From: Clostridium sp. CAG:245
GTDB lineage: Bacteria; Bacillota; Clostridia; TANB77; CAG-508
Length of the DNA stretch: 15,903 nt
Reading direction: 5' to 3'
Assembly: GCA_000435175.1 (NCBI GenBank)
Contig: FR880013.1
Location: forward strand, 1-15,903
Shown here: piece after piece, positions 6,543-14,184 of the stretch
How positions within the stretch are numbered: position 1 is the stretch's first letter
Layout of the letters: each line of letters opens with the position of its first letter
The notes under the pieces: generated by a model
What the model was told of the DNA's origin: nothing
Databases searched by the model: none
Seen by the model: the letters and a program-made list of their open reading frames with translations, nothing else
Made by a program: the position numbers and the translations under genes

Positions 6543-7772
6543 TTATAACTTAATAAGTTCAATCTTATTTCTATAAATTATTCCTGCCACTTCATTTGAA
6601 ATGACTATTTTTCTAACCTCTTGATTTGATGTGTATTTTTTTATTAGCCATCCATTTGTATCTACAAAGTGTATTTCAGAACCTAGATTTAAAGCAATTT
6701 TGCTACCACTGCAATACATTTCTTTAATTACACCCTCAAATTTATATGTATTTTCTTTTTGAGTTGTAGAATTTATTATTTTTATTGCTGTGTTTGTTGT
6801 AAATAAACTAGCGTTTTCTTCCACATTTTTTACAATATTGTTATCTAGCTCAATGCTGTAATATGTAATTTTTTCTTGGTCTGTATTTATGTCTGTAAGT
6901 TTTGTATCTACATTATCTTTTATAACATGAATTTCGTTATCATATTCACACACCAGCTTGTTTTTATTTTGATATTTTATGTTTAATACTAGGCTATTTA
7001 ATGGTGCATTATATGTATACACTATTGCCTCTGTTGGATTTTCTTTTGCTTTAGCAATTGATAATATTTTTATGTTAGATTGTATAAGTGTTCCACTCGT
7101 ATTTACTTCTGCAATTCCAACATATTTGTTGTCTTCTGAAATACTTGCATCAACCGCAATAGTACTTGACATATAATATTTAAACATTTCATTTCCAGAA
7201 TCATCTAGTAATAACACAACAGATTTGTAAGCTGTACCTTTTAATATTATAGTAGAATATCCACTAGAGTTTACACTTATTCGAGAAATATTACCCTCTA
7301 AAGTTTTCTCCCATCTTATATTGTTATCTTTTAATAGATATATTTTTGAAGAGTCTTGCTCTGCTATTATTAAATATTTTCCGTTACTAGTCGTAATTGG
7401 ATTTGTAATTTGTATATTATTTTCTGCCTCAATTTTGCCAGATGAATTGTAAGTTGTTAATGTATTATCTTTTAAGATTGCAATGTATTTTGAATATGCA
7501 AATATGTTGCTATTATCATAGTTTTCTAATGTTATGCTTTTTAAATTATCTTGTTCTATAGATTTATTTAAAATATTTGCGTCCATAAATGCCCTAAAAT
7601 TTTCGTTTGCAGCATACACTAGATATATTACTAATATCAAACAAATAATTACTAGTAGAATTCCTACTCCTATTATTTTTTTCTTATTTATTGTTTTAAC
7701 TTCATCTTGGTTAAAATATAATAAATTTATATCTTTTTTACTGTCTCCAGAATCTTTCGTTTTAGGTTTCAT
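6543..7772 (-). CDS. DUF5711-like membrane-anchored beta-propeller protein
   Basis: The product is a 409-residue protein with a basic/polar cytoplasmic N-terminus (about 1-32), one membrane helix (about 33-55) and a large extracytoplasmic domain. That domain contains repeated short beta-strand blocks of the type 'iaiLkdntLttYnssGki', 'GKYLIIAEQDSSKIYLLKDNNIRW' and 'KIALNLGSEIHFVDTNGW', the look of a WD40/PQQ-like propeller. I assign it to DUF5711 from memory. The function is unknown. The start is uncertain: the open frame begins at 7835 inside the end of the previous gene, but only ATG 7772 has a plausible ribosome site (AAGGAAGG at 7790-7783, 10 nt away). It lies between a transporter-like gene and cvpA in one operon, which suggests an envelope-sensing or scaffold role; that is inference. 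Confidence 0.75.
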   Translation of the reverse strand: MKPKTKDSGDSKKDINLLYFNQDEVKTINKKKIIGVGILLVIICLILVIYLVYAANENFRAFMDANILNKSIEQDNLKSITLENYDNSNIFAYSKYIAILKDNTLTTYNSSGKIEAENNIQITNPITTSNGKYLIIAEQDSSKIYLLKDNNIRWEKTLEGNISRISVNSSGYSTIILKGTAYKSVVLLLDDSGNEMFKYYMSSTIAVDASISEDNKYVGIAEVNTSGTLIQSNIKILSIAKAKENPTEAIVYTYNAPLNSLVLNIKYQNKNKLVCEYDNEIHVIKDNVDTKLTDINTDQEKITYYSIELDNNIVKNVEENASLFTTNTAIKIINSTTQKENTYKFEGVIKEMYCSGSKIALNLGSEIHFVDTNGWLIKKYTSNQEVRKIVISNEVAGIIYRNKIELIKL

Positions 7773-7812
7773 TCTTTGAATTCCTTCCTTCATTTTTCCT
7801 ATATAATTTATA

Positions 7813-8847
7813 TCAGTTTTTAGCATTTTTTGCAATACTATTGACCTTTTTTAGTATTGTTATTATTTGAATTATTCCTATAACTCCAAATAATGGATAC
7901 AGTATTTCTACTAATTTTCCAAAACCTATGTATGCTATTGGAATTTCTGCCAAACACATGGCAAAAGTTATTGTTTTGTATTTTCTTCTGTCTTTTATGT
8001 TTTCAGCTACTCCATAACCAGATGAAATTGCAGATGTTAAAATTGCAGTTATTATCGCAATCGAATATACCATTTTTTCTACTGGATGGCACTCGTCTAA
8101 TATTGTAAGTACTGGTATTTCTACCTTTGAAATATTTACGGCTGATAGAGTTAACATTTGATATATTGCTATAATTAATACGAAAAATATTACTACCGAC
8201 ACCAATGTTATTATTTTATTTTCTCTTTTATTTTTTATATTTGTTGTAAGCAATACTATTATTGGGATTAGTGTTATACTGTTATAACTAGTATATAAAA
8301 TAGCGCTAAGTATTGATTTTCCAGGATTTTGCGTATTTGTATTTAGATTATTTATTACATTTATTATTGGATAATTTTTTATACTTATTGCTATAATTAT
8401 TACAACCATTATTGGTACAACTATTAAATTTAATTTTATAATTCCATCCATATTTTTCATTAGCAAAAAATATGTAATAATTGCATTTATGCTTGCAGTG
8501 ATAATTATTGGAATTTTAAACTCTTGTTTAAAAAATGTGCAAAACCCTGCACACATTATCCAAAATGAGACTAATAAAAATGCATTTATAACATTTTCTA
8601 ATATTATTTTCACCTTACTACTATTACTTATTTTTTCTAAAAATTCATTGTTACTTTTTATTTGTAATCTTTTTGTTATTGCTATAGTGCTGTATATTAT
8701 TACTCCTGTAAGTGTTGCCGAAACTATTGCTCCAATAATTCCAAATTTTCCATATTGTCCGAAAAAAATATATATTTCTTTACCTGACGCAAATCCAGCA
8801 CCGATTATGGTACCTATTATAACAGAAACAGCTTTTACAATATTCAT
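7813..8847 (-). CDS. YkvI-like integral membrane protein (APC/LeuT-fold transporter relative)
   Basis: This is a 344-residue, very hydrophobic protein with about ten membrane helices. The N-terminus SVIIGTIIGAGFASGKEI, with its broken first helix around GxGFASGKE, is the hallmark of the Bacillus YkvI group, remotely related to the Na+-coupled amino-acid transporters of the LeuT fold. Further support is SAILYTSYNSITLIPIIVLL and SSGYGVAENI near the later helices. The substrate is unknown. AAAGGA precedes the ATG with 9 nt spacing. It is the first gene of a three-gene minus-strand operon with the DUF5711 and CvpA genes; its TGA is 40 nt before the start of the next. I saw no convincing promoter in the 188-bp gap upstream. 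Whether it transports ions, amino acids or acts as a sensor cannot be decided from sequence. Confidence 0.85.
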   Translation of the reverse strand: MNIVKAVSVIIGTIIGAGFASGKEIYIFFGQYGKFGIIGAIVSATLTGVIIYSTIAITKRLQIKSNNEFLEKISNSSKVKIILENVINAFLLVSFWIMCAGFCTFFKQEFKIPIIITASINAIITYFLLMKNMDGIIKLNLIVVPIMVVIIIAISIKNYPIINVINNLNTNTQNPGKSILSAILYTSYNSITLIPIIVLLTTNIKNKRENKIITLVSVVIFFVLIIAIYQMLTLSAVNISKVEIPVLTILDECHPVEKMVYSIAIITAILTSAISSGYGVAENIKDRRKYKTITFAMCLAEIPIAYIGFGKLVEILYPLFGVIGIIQIITILKKVNSIAKNAKN

Positions 8848-8992
8848 AAATTTAATCCTTTATTAATTATTCAAAGTAATATGAGATTTAAAGCAAGCCT
8901 AATTATTGAAAAATTTACATTATTCTATCCACAAGTTACACACATTACTTCTCTTTAAATTTATGAAAGGATTTTTGTTTTATTACTTGTCT

Positions 8993-9026
8993 AAAAAAAT
9001 GACGGATAAGTTTTTACCTACCCGCC
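8993..9026 (-). terminator. strand-specific intrinsic terminator of the ABC operon
   Basis: On the minus strand, GGCGGGTAGGT pairs along its full 11 bp with ACTTATCCGTC around an AAAA loop, then A and seven T. Three of the pairs are G-U wobbles, so the opposite strand would have A-C mismatches at the same places. The stem starts 10 nt after the stop codon of the gldG-like gene. It therefore acts on minus-strand RNA only. Confidence 0.85.
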
Positions 9027-9035
9027 TAATATATT

Positions 9036-10535
9036 TTATTTTCTTCTTCTTATTTGCCATACAACAATTCCTAAAATGATTATTGCAACTGGAACTGCAA
9101 TTATTATTGTTCTAATAATTTTATCTTGTTGTACTGTTGCTGTATATGTTGCAACTCCTGTATCTTTTCTAATTGTAATATTATCTTCTCTATCTGTTAA
9201 ATAAGATACTGAATTTATTACTAAATCTCTGTTGTTATAGAAGTTTATTGCAACTACTTGACTACTGTTTCCAGAGCTACTATTTAATGTAACATACCAG
9301 TCACTTGCAAACATACTGTTTGCAACTAATATTAATTTTGATGTTTTTTCATCATTTATTTTCTTTGTAATAGCTGATGCAATTGGCTCCCCGCCACTCA
9401 ATAATTTGTCATTTTGTGTTACCGATGACGATGTTATTGATGAGTCTGTTCTTAAGAATGCTGTGCTAGATGCTGTTACTAAATTTTCTACTGTAACGCC
9501 TAGGTTTTCTAGCTCTTCACTATCTTTAAAGTTTATAATTCCACCACCTAATATTGCAACATTTCCGCTTGATGCAATGTCTTTTGTAATTTTAGATGAA
9601 CTGCTTACAGTTGGTAATACTAAGTTTGTGTAACCTACTATTTTACTTGTGTTTTGCTCAAACATTGTACCATTAGAAATTGATGCACCATATACATCTA
9701 ATATTGCTTGGAAATTTGTTAAGTCTTTATTATCTTTATTTGGATCTTCCAAAATCATTAAGTTTCCGCCATTGTTAATGTATTCTAATATTAAGTCTTT
9801 TTCAAATTCTGTAAAATCTTCCTTTAAAGATGTAATTACTAAAACATTACAATCATCTGGCACTTTTGCATTTACTAATAAATCTAAGTCTTCAACATCA
9901 TTTGCTTCATTTTTTAACAATTCTCTTGCTACTTGATAATAATTTGAATCTTGTGCATGTGTTGTAGAAAAATATATCTTTGGATTTGTTTCTAAATTTA
10001 CATCCAAAATTGCATTTGTCATTTTTTGCTCTGTTACATCATATTGTTGATATGTTGTATTATCATATGCATAAAAATCATTTGCTGAAACTATTTTGTC
10101 TCTGTTATTTGCTTCTACAATTACAACCGCACTTGTTATAGAAGTTCCTAAGCTATATTTTTCTTGCAAATCTGGTCTTTGTGAAGCATCTGTTAATTCT
10201 TCGTAAGTTATATTTGAATTTTTTTGGCAATATAATTTAGCATAGTTTATTGCTTCTGGGTAATTTGACATTTGATATAATGTAATTTTTGTTGGTGATT
10301 TTACACTGCTAATTTTATCAATTGATTCTTGTGATAAAGAAAACAATTTATTTCCTGTTAAATCTATATCTGCAATGTCTTGCTTTTCTACAATAATATT
10401 TATAGCAACAACTACAGCAATTATTATGATTATTAATAATAATGTAAGCGTTGTATTAGCTAGCCAACTTGCTTTTTTTCTTGGCTTTTTTTGTTTTGTA
10501 TCTTTTTTGTTTTCATCTTTTATTTTTTCTTTCAC
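9036..10535 (-). CDS. gldG: GldG-like ABC transporter auxiliary protein
   Basis: This is a 499-residue protein. A Lys-rich cytoplasmic start (1-22) is followed by a membrane helix (about 26-48), a large extracytoplasmic domain, and a C-terminal helix (about 475-494) ending in RRRK. The segment DLTGNKLFSLSQESIDKISSVKSPTKITLYQM is characteristic of GldG/ABC-type auxiliary (PF09822-like) proteins. The block GGNLMILEDPNKDNKDLTNFQAILDVYGASISNG is the glutamine-amidotransferase-like fold of the same family. GldG works with the ATPase GldA and permease GldF; in Bacteroidota these are tied to gliding, while in Firmicutes their cargo is unknown. The start is GTG 10535, with AGGAGG 8 nt before it. The gene follows the permease after 13 nt and is last in the operon. 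The symbol marks family membership, not proven function. Confidence 0.85.
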   Translation of the reverse strand: MKEKIKDENKKDTKQKKPRKKASWLANTTLTLLLIIIIIAVVVAINIIVEKQDIADIDLTGNKLFSLSQESIDKISSVKSPTKITLYQMSNYPEAINYAKLYCQKNSNITYEELTDASQRPDLQEKYSLGTSITSAVVIVEANNRDKIVSANDFYAYDNTTYQQYDVTEQKMTNAILDVNLETNPKIYFSTTHAQDSNYYQVARELLKNEANDVEDLDLLVNAKVPDDCNVLVITSLKEDFTEFEKDLILEYINNGGNLMILEDPNKDNKDLTNFQAILDVYGASISNGTMFEQNTSKIVGYTNLVLPTVSSSSKITKDIASSGNVAILGGGIINFKDSEELENLGVTVENLVTASSTAFLRTDSSITSSSVTQNDKLLSGGEPIASAITKKINDEKTSKLILVANSMFASDWYVTLNSSSGNSSQVVAINFYNNRDLVINSVSYLTDREDNITIRKDTGVATYTATVQQDKIIRTIIIAVPVAIIILGIVVWQIRRRK

Positions 10536-10548
10536 AACAAATTCCTCC

Positions 10549-11232
10549 TTACTTTACTAATTTTCTTCTTTTGATAACAACCATTGTTAATGCTACAAAC
10601 ATGGCTGTTATTGAAATTAAACTAATTGTTTCTGTTATTGGGAACACTCCTGTTGCAAAAGGATAGAATTTTTCTATTAATGATATTGCTGTTAATTTAG
10701 TTGAAATACTTGGTGCAAGCCATGCAAGTACAAATATTGCTATTGTTGAAACAGCTGCTATTATTTGGTTTTCTGTCAAACTAGAAATAAACATTCCTAA
10801 GCTTATGTATGCCATTGATGTTATTAAAAATCCAAACATTGTAACAAGTACTGTTGGAATATCTGGTGTTTTAAAATAGCATATAATTCCAAAATAAATT
10901 AATGTAAATAATTCTGTAATTGCAATTACAACAAGAGCTGCTAAAAATTTACCAAGCACAATTGCTACTGCACTTCTTGGTGCTGTCATTAATATTTGCT
11001 CTGTTCCATTTTTTCTTTCCTCTGCGAAGGTCCTCATTGTAAGAAGTGGTATTAAGAATATTACAATATACATTACTGAATAGAAAAATACATATTGATA
11101 TGTTACAGCACCTTGGCTTATTGTTGTTATGTAAAATATAAAACTGAATATCGCTAAAAATAGTCCTATAAACACATATCCAATTGGTGAATAGAAATAG
11201 CTTTTAAGCTCTTTTTTCATTACTGCCCACAT
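10549..11232 (-). CDS. gldF: ABC-2 type permease, GldF-like
   Basis: This is a 227-residue permease with six hydrophobic helices. The N-terminal MKKELKSYFYSPIGYVFIGLFLAIFSF and the motif RTFAEERKNGTEQILMTAPRSAVAIVLGKF are close to the GldF/ABC-2 pattern. The latter is the coupling segment that meets the ATPase at the cytoplasmic side. A STIAIFVLAWLAPSI helix and a C-terminal basic end (KRRKLVK) complete it. The ATG at 11232 shares its A with the TAA stop of the ATPase gene (TAATG), which points to translational coupling; AGGAGG for it lies within the end of the ATPase gene. Together with the ATPase and GldG-like protein it would form one membrane complex. The substrate is unknown. Confidence 0.88.
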   Translation of the reverse strand: MWAVMKKELKSYFYSPIGYVFIGLFLAIFSFIFYITTISQGAVTYQYVFFYSVMYIVIFLIPLLTMRTFAEERKNGTEQILMTAPRSAVAIVLGKFLAALVVIAITELFTLIYFGIICYFKTPDIPTVLVTMFGFLITSMAYISLGMFISSLTENQIIAAVSTIAIFVLAWLAPSISTKLTAISLIEKFYPFATGVFPITETISLISITAMFVALTMVVIKRRKLVK

Positions 11233-12434
11233 TATTTTTCTCCTCCTTTTTTAGTTTCTTTTGTCTTTTCTTTTTTATTCTCTGCTTTTGGTTGTTTTTT
11301 TATTTTAGATTGCTCTTTTTCTTGTTTATTATCTACTTTTTCTGCTTTTGCTTTACTCTTTTCTTCTTTTTTTGCTTCTTTCTTAGCTTTTTTATTCTCT
11401 GCCTTTTCTTCTTTTTGAGCCTTTTTACTCTCTTCTTTTAGCTCTTTTTCAAGCTCTTTTGCTTTTTCGGCAGCTTCTGCTTCAGCCCTTCTTTTCTTTG
11501 TATTTTCATCTATTATTGTAATAAATGCATCTTCCAAAGATTTTTCAGCAGATTTTAATTCGAATATTGTTATATCCTTCTTTGGTAGAACATCAAACAA
11601 TTTCTTGCGTAAATCAAACTCTGTGCTAGATTTAAGCATATATTGTTTTGTTCCATCATCATTATCTTTAACGCATTTACACTCTGTAATTTCTGGTATA
11701 TCATTTTGCAGAGCCTTCATGTTATTTCTTTTATCTTCAACAGTAAGCATAATAACATTTTGTTTTTCTGTCTCTTTTTCAAGATTTGCTGGTGTATCAA
11801 CTGCTACTATTTTTCCTTTATTAATTATAATTACTTTTTCGCAAATTTGACTTACCTCTGATAGAATATGTGAGCTTAATATTACAGTATGTTTCTTGCC
11901 TAATCTTTTTATTAATTGTCTTATTTCTGTAATTTGCTTTGGATCTAGTCCTACTGTTGGTTCATCTAAAATTACTATTTTAGGGTCTCCAACTAGTGCT
12001 CCCGCAAGACTTACTCTTTGTTTGTATCCTCTAGATAAATTCTTAATAAGTCTATTTGCTACATCCTCTATTCCTGTTTCTCTTAGAACATTTGTAACAC
12101 GTTCCTTTTTTTCTTTGTGTGGAACTCTTTTTAATTCTGCCATATATGTAACAAATTCTCTTACAGTTAAATCTGTATACAATGGTACTCCCTCTGGCAT
12201 ATAACCAATTTGTTGTTTTGCTTTTATAGGTTGCTTAGATGCATCAAAACCATTTACAATAATAGTTCCATCTGTTGGCTCTATAAAACCAGTAATCATG
12301 TTCATAGTTGTACTTTTGCCAGCACCGTTAGGTCCTAGAAAACCAACTACTTCTCCATCGTTAACAGTAAAACTTATATTATCTACTGCAACAAAGTTTC
12401 CATACTTTTTTGTGACATTCTTAACTTCTATCAC
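11232..12434 (-). CDS. gldA: ABC transporter ATPase, GldA-like, with Lys/Glu-rich C-terminal tail
   Basis: The ATPase powers the adjacent GldF/GldG-like membrane proteins. The motifs are complete: Walker A GPNGAGKST (34-42), signature LSRGYKQ (133-139), Walker B IVILDEPTVGLD (153-164) and the H-loop His at about 189. Residues about 215-305 form the usual C-terminal domain of this branch. The last 90 residues (about 312-400) are almost only Lys, Glu, Ala, Gln and Asn, a predicted charged helix or disordered tail not normally present. The start is GTG 12434-12432, because GGAGG (12447-12443) lies 8 nt upstream; an in-frame TTG at 12449 overlaps that site. The start MIEVKNVTKKYG fits the family. 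A promoter lies at 12480-12508 and possible activator repeats at 12521-12540. Confidence 0.93.
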   Translation of the reverse strand: MIEVKNVTKKYGNFVAVDNISFTVNDGEVVGFLGPNGAGKSTTMNMITGFIEPTDGTIIVNGFDASKQPIKAKQQIGYMPEGVPLYTDLTVREFVTYMAELKRVPHKEKKERVTNVLRETGIEDVANRLIKNLSRGYKQRVSLAGALVGDPKIVILDEPTVGLDPKQITEIRQLIKRLGKKHTVILSSHILSEVSQICEKVIIINKGKIVAVDTPANLEKETEKQNVIMLTVEDKRNNMKALQNDIPEITECKCVKDNDDGTKQYMLKSSTEFDLRKKLFDVLPKKDITIFELKSAEKSLEDAFITIIDENTKKRRAEAEAAEKAKELEKELKEESKKAQKEEKAENKKAKKEAKKEEKSKAKAEKVDNKQEKEQSKIKKQPKAENKKEKTKETKKGGEK

Positions 12435-12479
12435 GTCGTTTTCCTCCAATCTATTATTTCCCTAAGTTTTTACCACTTT

Positions 12480-12508
12480 ATATTATCACTAGAAATTTAT
12501 TCATGCAA
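12480..12508 (-). promoter_or_regulatory. candidate promoter of the ABC operon
   Basis: On the minus strand TTGCAT (12508-12503) lies 17 bp before TAATAT (12485-12480), each matching consensus at four of six positions. It would start RNA about 40 nt before the GTG start codon. The modest match suits a promoter that needs an activator, and two direct repeats lie upstream. Confidence 0.5.
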
Positions 12509-12520
12509 CTATTTTTGTAC

Positions 12521-12540
12521 AATTCACATAGAATTCACAT
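12521..12540 (-). promoter_or_regulatory. 11-bp-spaced direct repeats upstream of the ABC operon promoter
   Basis: AATTCACAT occurs twice on the plus strand (12521-12529 and 12532-12540), which reads as TGTGAA twice with a 5-nt gap on the minus strand. An 11-bp period of half sites is the layout used by OmpR/PhoP-type response regulators. The repeats begin 12 bp upstream of the -35 box, the usual place for such an activator. The regulator itself is not in the window, so binding is inference. Confidence 0.4.
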
Positions 12541-12553
12541 TTTTCAGTTGCTT

Positions 12554-12637
12554 AGTTACAAGATAATTGTTTTTAAAAATGCTTGTAGGTTTGCTTTTAT
12601 TAACAAATACAAGGTAAAAATTATTTTTAAAGTAACT
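12554..12637. repeat. imperfect interrupted palindrome
   Basis: AGTTAC (12554-12559) faces GTAACT (12632-12637), CTTGTA (12582-12587) faces TACAAG (12608-12613), and TTTG (12590-12593) faces CAAA (12604-12607), all in nested order. The stretches between the outer and inner arms match only loosely (ATAATT then a T/A run on both). In AT-rich DNA some of this may be chance. Confidence 0.3.
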
Positions 12638-12736
12638 CTATATTATCTGAATTGATAGATTTTAAAAGTATTGAAGATTTATTAAAACTAAAAACATTGT
12701 CTAGTAACGTTTTTTATTAAAAAATGACCATATGTA

Positions 12737-12765
12737 TTGTATTTACATAAAAAATTTGATATTAT
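12737..12765 (+). promoter_or_regulatory. promoter of yhbY
   Basis: TTGTAT (12737-12742), a 17-bp spacer and TATTAT (12760-12765), with TG one base before the -10 (extended -10). The transcript would start near 12772, leaving a leader of about 70 nt before the chosen ATG. Confidence 0.55.
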
Positions 12766-12843
12766 ATTGTATATTAAATTATTGATTGAAAAGTAATATT
12801 TTATAAATATACGTTTTATTTGAACGGGAAAGGATTGAAATTT

Positions 12844-13134
12844 ATGAATAGTAAACAACGTGCATATTTAAGAGGCCTTGCAAACACTATGCCAGCAATT
12901 TTTCAGGTTGGCAAAAATGGAATTTCTGAAAATTTTATTAAACAAATAGATGATGCTTTAGAGGCTAGAGAATTAATAAAATTAAATGTCTTGGCAACTT
13001 CACCTGAAGATATTTCTGAAGTTGCAGAAGAAATTTCAAATTCAACAAACTCTGAATTAATACAAACAATGGGAAATAAAATTACACTATTTAGAGCAAG
13101 AAAGAAAAATTCAAAAATTAATTTACCTAAATAA
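12844..13134 (+). CDS. yhbY: YhbY family ribosome-associated RNA-binding protein
   Basis: This is a 96-residue protein of the CRS1-YhbY (CRM) domain family, which binds RNA and in bacteria associates with the maturing large ribosomal subunit. The whole protein is one domain. MNSKQRAYLRGLANTM is followed by the loop QVGKNGISENF, which replaces the GxxG-like motif of the family (here GKNG), and then IDDALEARELIKLNVL, the usual second half. It ends with TMGNKITLFRARKKN, a basic tail. The start is ATG 12844, because AAAGGA lies 9 nt upstream; the longer open frame begins at a TTG at 12820 that has no ribosome site. It stands alone here, with its own promoter and a strong terminator. In Firmicutes it often lies near obg or nadD, which are not present here. 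Confidence 0.9.
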   Translation: MNSKQRAYLRGLANTMPAIFQVGKNGISENFIKQIDDALEARELIKLNVLATSPEDISEVAEEISNSTNSELIQTMGNKITLFRARKKNSKINLPK

Positions 13135-13156
13135 AAGTTAAATTTATTATTTTTAT

Positions 13157-13209
13157 AAAAAAAGTTATAAATAAAGAATTAATATATCATCTTTATTTAT
13201 AACTTTTTT
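13157..13209. terminator. bidirectional terminator between yhbY and the PF06541 gene
   Basis: This is a perfect stem of about 19 bp. The left arm is at 13158-13176 (A run, then GTTATAAATAAAG) and the right at 13191-13209 (CTTTATTTATAAC, then T run), with a 14-nt loop. Each strand has its own T-run inside the stem, so either convergent transcript can stop here. Confidence 0.88.
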
Positions 13210-13225
13210 ATTCATCAATTATTTT

Positions 13226-14083
13226 TTACTTAATATCTTTTATCATTATTGTATTTCCATATTCATCATTAACTCTTAATTTTGGAAATATTTTTTCCAT
13301 TCTTTCATTTGTAAATACTGTATTTTGGAATATTTCTATGTTAGTATTGTTACTAATATAATTTTGACCAGCAAGTGTTTCTTTAGCTCTTGTTGCATAT
13401 GTTCTTGCAGACCATATGGTAAACATAATTAATGTTGCTATTAACATTGTTAAAATTATGTCTACTATTGTGCTAACTTTTCCTTTCATTAAATTAATAA
13501 TTTTATCTACGAAATCTTTTAAAACTTCTATTAATATTACAGTAATAATTCCCCATAATATAGCATATTCTAAGCATACTCTTCCATTTATATTAAATTT
13601 AGACCAAGTATAGTTCCATAATCTAGCTCCAACAATAGTCTCTAATATAAAACTTAAAGCATATTGTATAGCACTCATTAAAATGCATCCAATTATAAAT
13701 AATTTTATTTTTTTACCTTTATATTGTTGCAAACATAGAATTGTAAGTATAGCTCCTATTCCATAAAATATGCAAAATGGACCTGTTGTAACTAAAAACG
13801 GTGTGTCTGTTGTTTTGGCTTTAATAAAATTAATAACACATTCAAGTATTAATCCTAAAATACTGAAAATTATTAAATACCATAAATATTTATGAAATTT
13901 TCTTTCCTTGAGTTGTTGCTCAATTTTTTCTACTTTAGGTTTTACATTTGCTTTCTTTTTTGATATTTCTTCTGCATTTTTTATTTTGGATTTAGTATTT
14001 ATTTTTTTTGCTGAGTCTATTCTTACATCTTTTGCCTTTGTTTTTTTCGTTGAAACCTCTTCTTTCTGCATTTTCTTTTTCAT
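13226..14083 (-). CDS. PF06541-like membrane protein ('ABC transporter permease' by annotation)
   Basis: This is a 285-residue protein. Its first 60 residues are very Lys-rich and lack hydrophobic stretches; five to six hydrophobic helices follow (about 69-88, 100-118, 126-148, 172-190, 202-222). The marks of the family are PFCIFYGIGAI after the first helices, and then ETIVGARLWNYTWSKFNINGRVCLEYAILWG. Databases name such proteins 'putative ABC transporter permease' (ABC_trans_CmpB). No ATPase is nearby, and a transport role is unproven. After the last helix a soluble part (about 225-285) follows. The start is ATG 14083. The nearest AGGAGG is 14 nt upstream, an unusually long spacing, but no alternative start lies between. 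A TATAAT on the minus strand at 14141-14136 may be the -10, though its -35 is poor. Confidence 0.8.
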   Translation of the reverse strand: MKKKMQKEEVSTKKTKAKDVRIDSAKKINTKSKIKNAEEISKKKANVKPKVEKIEQQLKERKFHKYLWYLIIFSILGLILECVINFIKAKTTDTPFLVTTGPFCIFYGIGAILTILCLQQYKGKKIKLFIIGCILMSAIQYALSFILETIVGARLWNYTWSKFNINGRVCLEYAILWGIITVILIEVLKDFVDKIINLMKGKVSTIVDIILTMLIATLIMFTIWSARTYATRAKETLAGQNYISNNTNIEIFQNTVFTNERMEKIFPKLRVNDEYGNTIMIKDIK

Positions 14084-14184
14084 TTTAAATTTCTTTTCCT
14101 CCTAGCAATTTGATTACTTACCTTTTAATTCTAAAATTATACTATAATATTTTACACTAATTATGATAAATTTTCCACATTTTT

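Larger units (their letters stand above)
12435..12843. other. divergent regulatory gap between the ABC operon and yhbY
   Basis: This is about 409 bp without a gene. It holds the ABC-operon promoter and repeats on the left, the yhbY promoter on the right (12737-12765), and an imperfect palindrome at 12554-12637. In between I see only AT-rich sequence with no conserved RNA structure that I can name, no tRNA, and no coding frame with a ribosome site. Confidence 0.6.

Noticed and set aside
5885..6553. 222-aa open frame on the plus strand opposite the CvpA gene
   Set aside because: It is antisense to a gene with a good ribosome site and family motifs, has no ribosome site of its own, and starts next to a terminator. 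The Ile/Thr/Ser-rich product is what reversed membrane-protein codons give.
8489..8866. 125-aa plus-strand open frame opposite the YkvI-like gene
   Set aside because: The sense gene on the other strand has family motifs and a ribosome site; this frame has neither and is a reversed-membrane-protein shadow.
8925..8933. CTATCCACA resembling a DnaA box
   Set aside because: It is a single copy with one mismatch, without the clustered boxes, dnaA or dnaN that mark an origin.
12820..12843. TTG 12820 as start of yhbY
   Set aside because: It has no Shine-Dalgarno; the family's usual start MNSKQRAYLRG is at ATG 12844 behind AAAGGA.
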